A stretch of 7,367 nt of DNA from JAVVEH01 sp032251435. GTDB lineage: Bacteria; Verrucomicrobiota; Lentisphaeria; Oligosphaerales; MVZH01. Where the stretch lies: assembly GCA_032251435.1 (NCBI GenBank), contig JAVVEH010000083.1, positions 1 through 7,367 on the forward strand. Reading direction: 5' to 3'. The position numbers were made by a program, and so were the translations under genes. Below the pieces are notes generated by a model. The model was not told where the DNA came from, ran no database searches, and saw only the letters and a program-made list of their open reading frames with translations. The stretch's first letter is position 1. Each line of letters starts with the position of its first letter. Shown here one piece after another: positions 5,791 through 7,367 of the stretch.

Positions 5791-6441
5791 ATGACATATC
5801 ATCATGTGACTATTTTTTTCTGCTGTCTTGTCGGGCTGTGTTTGTCGGCCGGGATGGCCCAAGCGGACAAGCTGGTGGTGCTCAATGACAAGGGGCAATT
5901 GCTTGATCTGAGTTCAGAAAGGGTCAAAGCTCTGGCGAAGGAGAAGATGCGTGTCACGCGGATTAAAAAAGAGGTCATAGAAACTAAGCTGCCTCCGCAG
6001 GAGATGGTCCGGCGCCTGTTTGAGCCGATTGTCGAGCCGAATAAAGAGCAGTATGAGCAGAGTGTCCGCAACGCTAAAAAGTTTCAGGAAATGGCCCAGC
6101 AGGCGGCGGACCGTGATCAGGAAGAGACCGCCCAAAAATATATGCGGGTCGCCAAACTGTTCTATGAATATTCGTTGCGCAATAAAAAAATTGTCACGGC
6201 CTTCGCCTCCGGCGCTTCGGGGGAAATAAGCCAAGCCTGCGAGGATATCCTCAACATCGAAAAAGAGATTCAACAAATCGCCCGCAAAGACGTGCCGCGG
6301 GACTGGCTGACACCTCAGGAAGTGAACAGCGTTTACATCATGTCTGAAAAGCAGTATGAAAACAGGCGCCGGTTGGAAGAAGATAAAAATCGGGACGAAC
6401 CGAAAAAGGACGCGGAATCCTCGGGGACACCCCGGCGATGA
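5791..6441 (+). CDS. secreted helical protein of unknown function
   Basis: A 216-aa protein I do not recognise. It starts with a clear Sec signal peptide: hydrophobic core IFFCCLVGLCLSAG and a signal peptidase I site AQA before Asp26. The start at 5791 places the signal at the N-terminus and has AAGGA and AGG purine runs at 5772-5780; the frame is open further upstream only because of the 12-bp repeat. The mature part is highly charged and mostly helical: a long helix from about 84 to 135 (NKEQYEQSVRNAKKFQEMAQ and onward), a second around 143-168 with the only mature Cys (150), and a charged tail from about 190. No catalytic motif is visible. It lies between the GspK-like gene and gspG, 70 bases before the latter, so it may be a periplasmic accessory of the pseudopilus, but this is inferred from location only. 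Confidence 0.75.
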   Translation: MTYHHVTIFFCCLVGLCLSAGMAQADKLVVLNDKGQLLDLSSERVKALAKEKMRVTRIKKEVIETKLPPQEMVRRLFEPIVEPNKEQYEQSVRNAKKFQEMAQQAADRDQEETAQKYMRVAKLFYEYSLRNKKIVTAFASGASGEISQACEDILNIEKEIQQIARKDVPRDWLTPQEVNSVYIMSEKQYENRRRLEEDKNRDEPKKDAESSGTPRR

Positions 6442-6501
6442 CATCTCGCGGTCAACACGTCACATTTCAGTCTCATTTGACACAACCCACGATCACACAG
6501 C

Positions 6502-6505
6502 GGAG
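6502..6505 (+). promoter_or_regulatory. ribosome binding site of gspG
   Basis: GGAG ends 6 bases before the ATG at 6512. It selects this start over the upstream in-frame ATG at 6356, which lies inside the preceding gene, and over the ATG at 6617, which has no comparable signal. Confidence 0.65.
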
Positions 6506-6511
6506 ATACCC

Positions 6512-7072
6512 ATGAACACACACGCATTGACACGACTCCAACTGTTGGTGGCGGCGCCCGGCGACGCTATTAGGCCGCCGTGGCGGCGAAAAGCGACGAC
6601 GAGAATCACTCGGACAATGTTCACATTGATCGAGCTGTTGGTGGTGATCGCCATCATCGGCATCTTGGCCGGCATCCTTCTGCCGGCGATGCAAAAAGTC
6701 CAGCAAAAAGCGAAACGCGCCCAGGCGCAGGCGGATATCTCCGCTCTGGAAATGGCGATCAGTCAATATCAGCAGACCTATGGATACCTGCCAACTGATA
6801 CGGGCGCCGCGCTTTTAAAGACGCTCGCCGCCGAAACGACCACAAATAATCCCCGCGGTGTGATCTTTCTAGAGCTTAAATCAGGTAAGTTCGCGGACTT
6901 TAAAGATCCCTGGGGCCAGGAGTATGTAATCGAAATCGACGACGACTATGATGGGAAAATCCCCGCTTCGGACATAGCTGTCAGTAGCTCAGATGTTTAT
7001 GGCGCCTCCGCTATTTGGTCGACCGGTGATCCCAAGGTCGCCGATGACGATATCACCTCCTGGGCCAAATGA
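6512..7072 (+). CDS. gspG: major pseudopilin GspG
   Basis: A 186-aa protein. The 36-residue leader ends in TRITRTM, then FTLIELLVVIAIIGILAGIL (37-56, Glu41 = +5) forms the membrane and assembly helix. The amphipathic segment AKRAQAQADISALEMAISQY and then YGYLPTD follow the standard GspG plan. DPWGQEYV matches the family DPWGxxY motif, and the C-terminus STGDPKVADDDITSW matches the acidic calcium-binding loop and the DIxSW-like ending of GspG. In the family this subunit polymerises into the pseudopilus after cleavage by prepilin peptidase. The -1 residue is Met instead of Gly, and the leader is unusually long; an ATG at 6617 encodes that Met itself, but starting there would leave a one-residue leader. 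It lies at the end of the cluster, whereas gspG precedes gspH in classic type II loci. Confidence 0.88.
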   Translation: MNTHALTRLQLLVAAPGDAIRPPWRRKATTRITRTMFTLIELLVVIAIIGILAGILLPAMQKVQQKAKRAQAQADISALEMAISQYQQTYGYLPTDTGAALLKTLAAETTTNNPRGVIFLELKSGKFADFKDPWGQEYVIEIDDDYDGKIPASDIAVSSSDVYGASAIWSTGDPKVADDDITSWAK

Positions 7073-7094
7073 GAGGCGGATGTCGGAATTAAGG

Positions 7095-7135
7095 GGATGT
7101 CGGATTTCGGATGTCGGATGTCGGATTTCGGATTT
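7095..7135. repeat. GGATGTC / GGATTTC short repeat
   Basis: Alternating words GGATGTC and GGATTTC occur six times in a row, beginning 22 bases after the gspG stop and running into the heptamer array. A related GGATGTC lies at 7078-7084, directly after the stop. Similar sequence appears between genes in PVC-group genomes as I recall them, where it yields spurious short proteins. Confidence 0.75.
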
Positions 7136-7184
7136 GCGGAGGGCGGAGGGCGGAGGGCGGAGGGCGGAGGGCGGAGGGCGGAGG
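7136..7184. repeat. 7-bp tandem repeat, seven copies (GCGGAGG)
   Basis: Seven perfect head-to-tail copies of GCGGAGG. The strand is strongly purine-rich with regular G runs. Because 7 is not a multiple of three, the array reads through all frames and gives a repeated seven-residue pattern on translation, which is not a sign of a gene. Confidence 0.95.
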
Positions 7185-7191
7185 AGCTTTT

Positions 7192-7272
7192 ACGCCAAAG
7201 GCGTTATGGCATATAGCCCGGGGTTGCCTCAACCCCGGGATTCGGTAAAAACCATTCAACGCCAACGGTGTT
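7192..7272. repeat. REP-like element of three inverted repeats
   Basis: A perfect 10-bp stem CCCGGGGTTG / CAACCCCGGG with a 3-base loop (7217-7239) is flanked by two small hairpins: ACGCC-AAA-GGCGT (7192-7204) and AACGCC-AAC-GGTGTT (7258-7272, one G-T pair). The layout resembles repetitive extragenic elements that I recall as abundant in Planctomycetes and relatives. The central hairpin has no T-run after it, so it is not a classic terminator, though it could stall polymerase or protect the gspG message. Confidence 0.65.
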
Positions 7273-7367
7273 GTGTCGGGACCGCTCACGACGGCCCACG
7301 CCCTCGAAGGGTCGCTCTCTTGAAACTTGGGAATGATGAACAGATGAACAGGGAATAACGAATATCG

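Larger units (their letters stand above)
7073..7367. other. gene-free repeat region after gspG
   Basis: I see no gene in these 295 bases. The stretch joins several repeat types in a row: variants of GGATGTCGGATTTC (7095-7135), a heptamer array (7136-7184), a set of inverted repeats (7192-7272), and an end segment with GAATGATGAACAG-like words (7331-7356). Open frames here on both strands are short and repeat-derived. No intrinsic terminator with a T-run follows gspG. Confidence 0.7.

Noticed and set aside
6477..6482. Perfect TTGACA as a -35 for gspG
   Set aside because: No -10-like hexamer lies 15-19 bases downstream, and the start point would fall at or beyond the ribosome binding site.
6356..6511. 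Upstream extension of gspG from an ATG at 6356
   Set aside because: It overlaps the end of the preceding gene in another frame; the GGAG site directly before 6512 supports the shorter protein.
7217..7239. Intrinsic terminator for gspG
   Set aside because: The stem is strong but no T-run follows on the + strand, and it lies 145 bases after the stop within a repeat element.
7089..7289. Minus-strand 66-codon frame after gspG
   Set aside because: Its sequence comes almost entirely from the heptamer array and the hairpin element, with repeated PPSALRP-type residues.

Overview
This window is a pseudopilin (type II secretion / type IV pilus-like) gene cluster from a bacterium that looks like a member of the Planctomycetes-Verrucomicrobia-Lentisphaerae-Kiritimatiellota group. 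That placement is an inference. It rests on the FTLIE-type prepilin leaders with a non-glycine residue before the cleavage point, an outsized GspK-like protein, and intergenic gaps filled with short tandem repeats and hairpin elements of a kind I recall from those genomes. All real genes are on the + strand.

Layout. Positions 1-98 are a 9-bp tandem repeat array that runs off the left edge. A good sigma70-type promoter (119-147) follows. Then come three minor pseudopilin genes with tight spacing: GspH-like (210-827), GspI/PilV-like (845-1396) and GspJ/PilW-like (1412-2179). The next gene overlaps the end of the GspJ-like gene by 4 bases: an intact MNT-family nucleotidyltransferase (2176-2490), overlapping a truncated HEPN-domain gene (2483-2653). 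After that comes a possible frameshifted HEPN tail and the first 34 codons of a second MNT copy (2740-2844). This toxin-antitoxin-like debris separates the GspJ-like gene from a very large GspK-like gene (2849-5536, 895 aa). A 254-bp gap with hairpins and a 12-bp tandem repeat leads to a secreted, helical protein of unknown function (5791-6441), then the major pseudopilin GspG (6512-7072). The last 295 bases hold no gene, only several kinds of repeat.

How the genes work together. The order H-I-J-K matches the minor-pseudopilin block of type II secretion loci, whose products form a tip complex that starts a pseudopilus built from GspG. It also resembles the four-protein 'Verru_Chthon' cassette modelled in Verrucomicrobia (one very large protein plus three pseudopilin-like ones). 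No secretin, ATPase, platform protein or prepilin peptidase gene is in the window, so the machine and its substrate cannot be named. Calcium-binding-like loops occur in the GspI-like and GspK-like proteins, and GspG keeps the acidic C-terminal region that binds calcium in its family, so calcium may stabilise the whole assembly.

The most unusual points are the decaying MNT/HEPN module lodged between J and K, the size and EF-hand-like loops of the K protein, the absence of the -1 glycine in every pseudopilin except K, and a different short tandem repeat in each long intergenic gap. I did not find a clear new defence system or RNA element.
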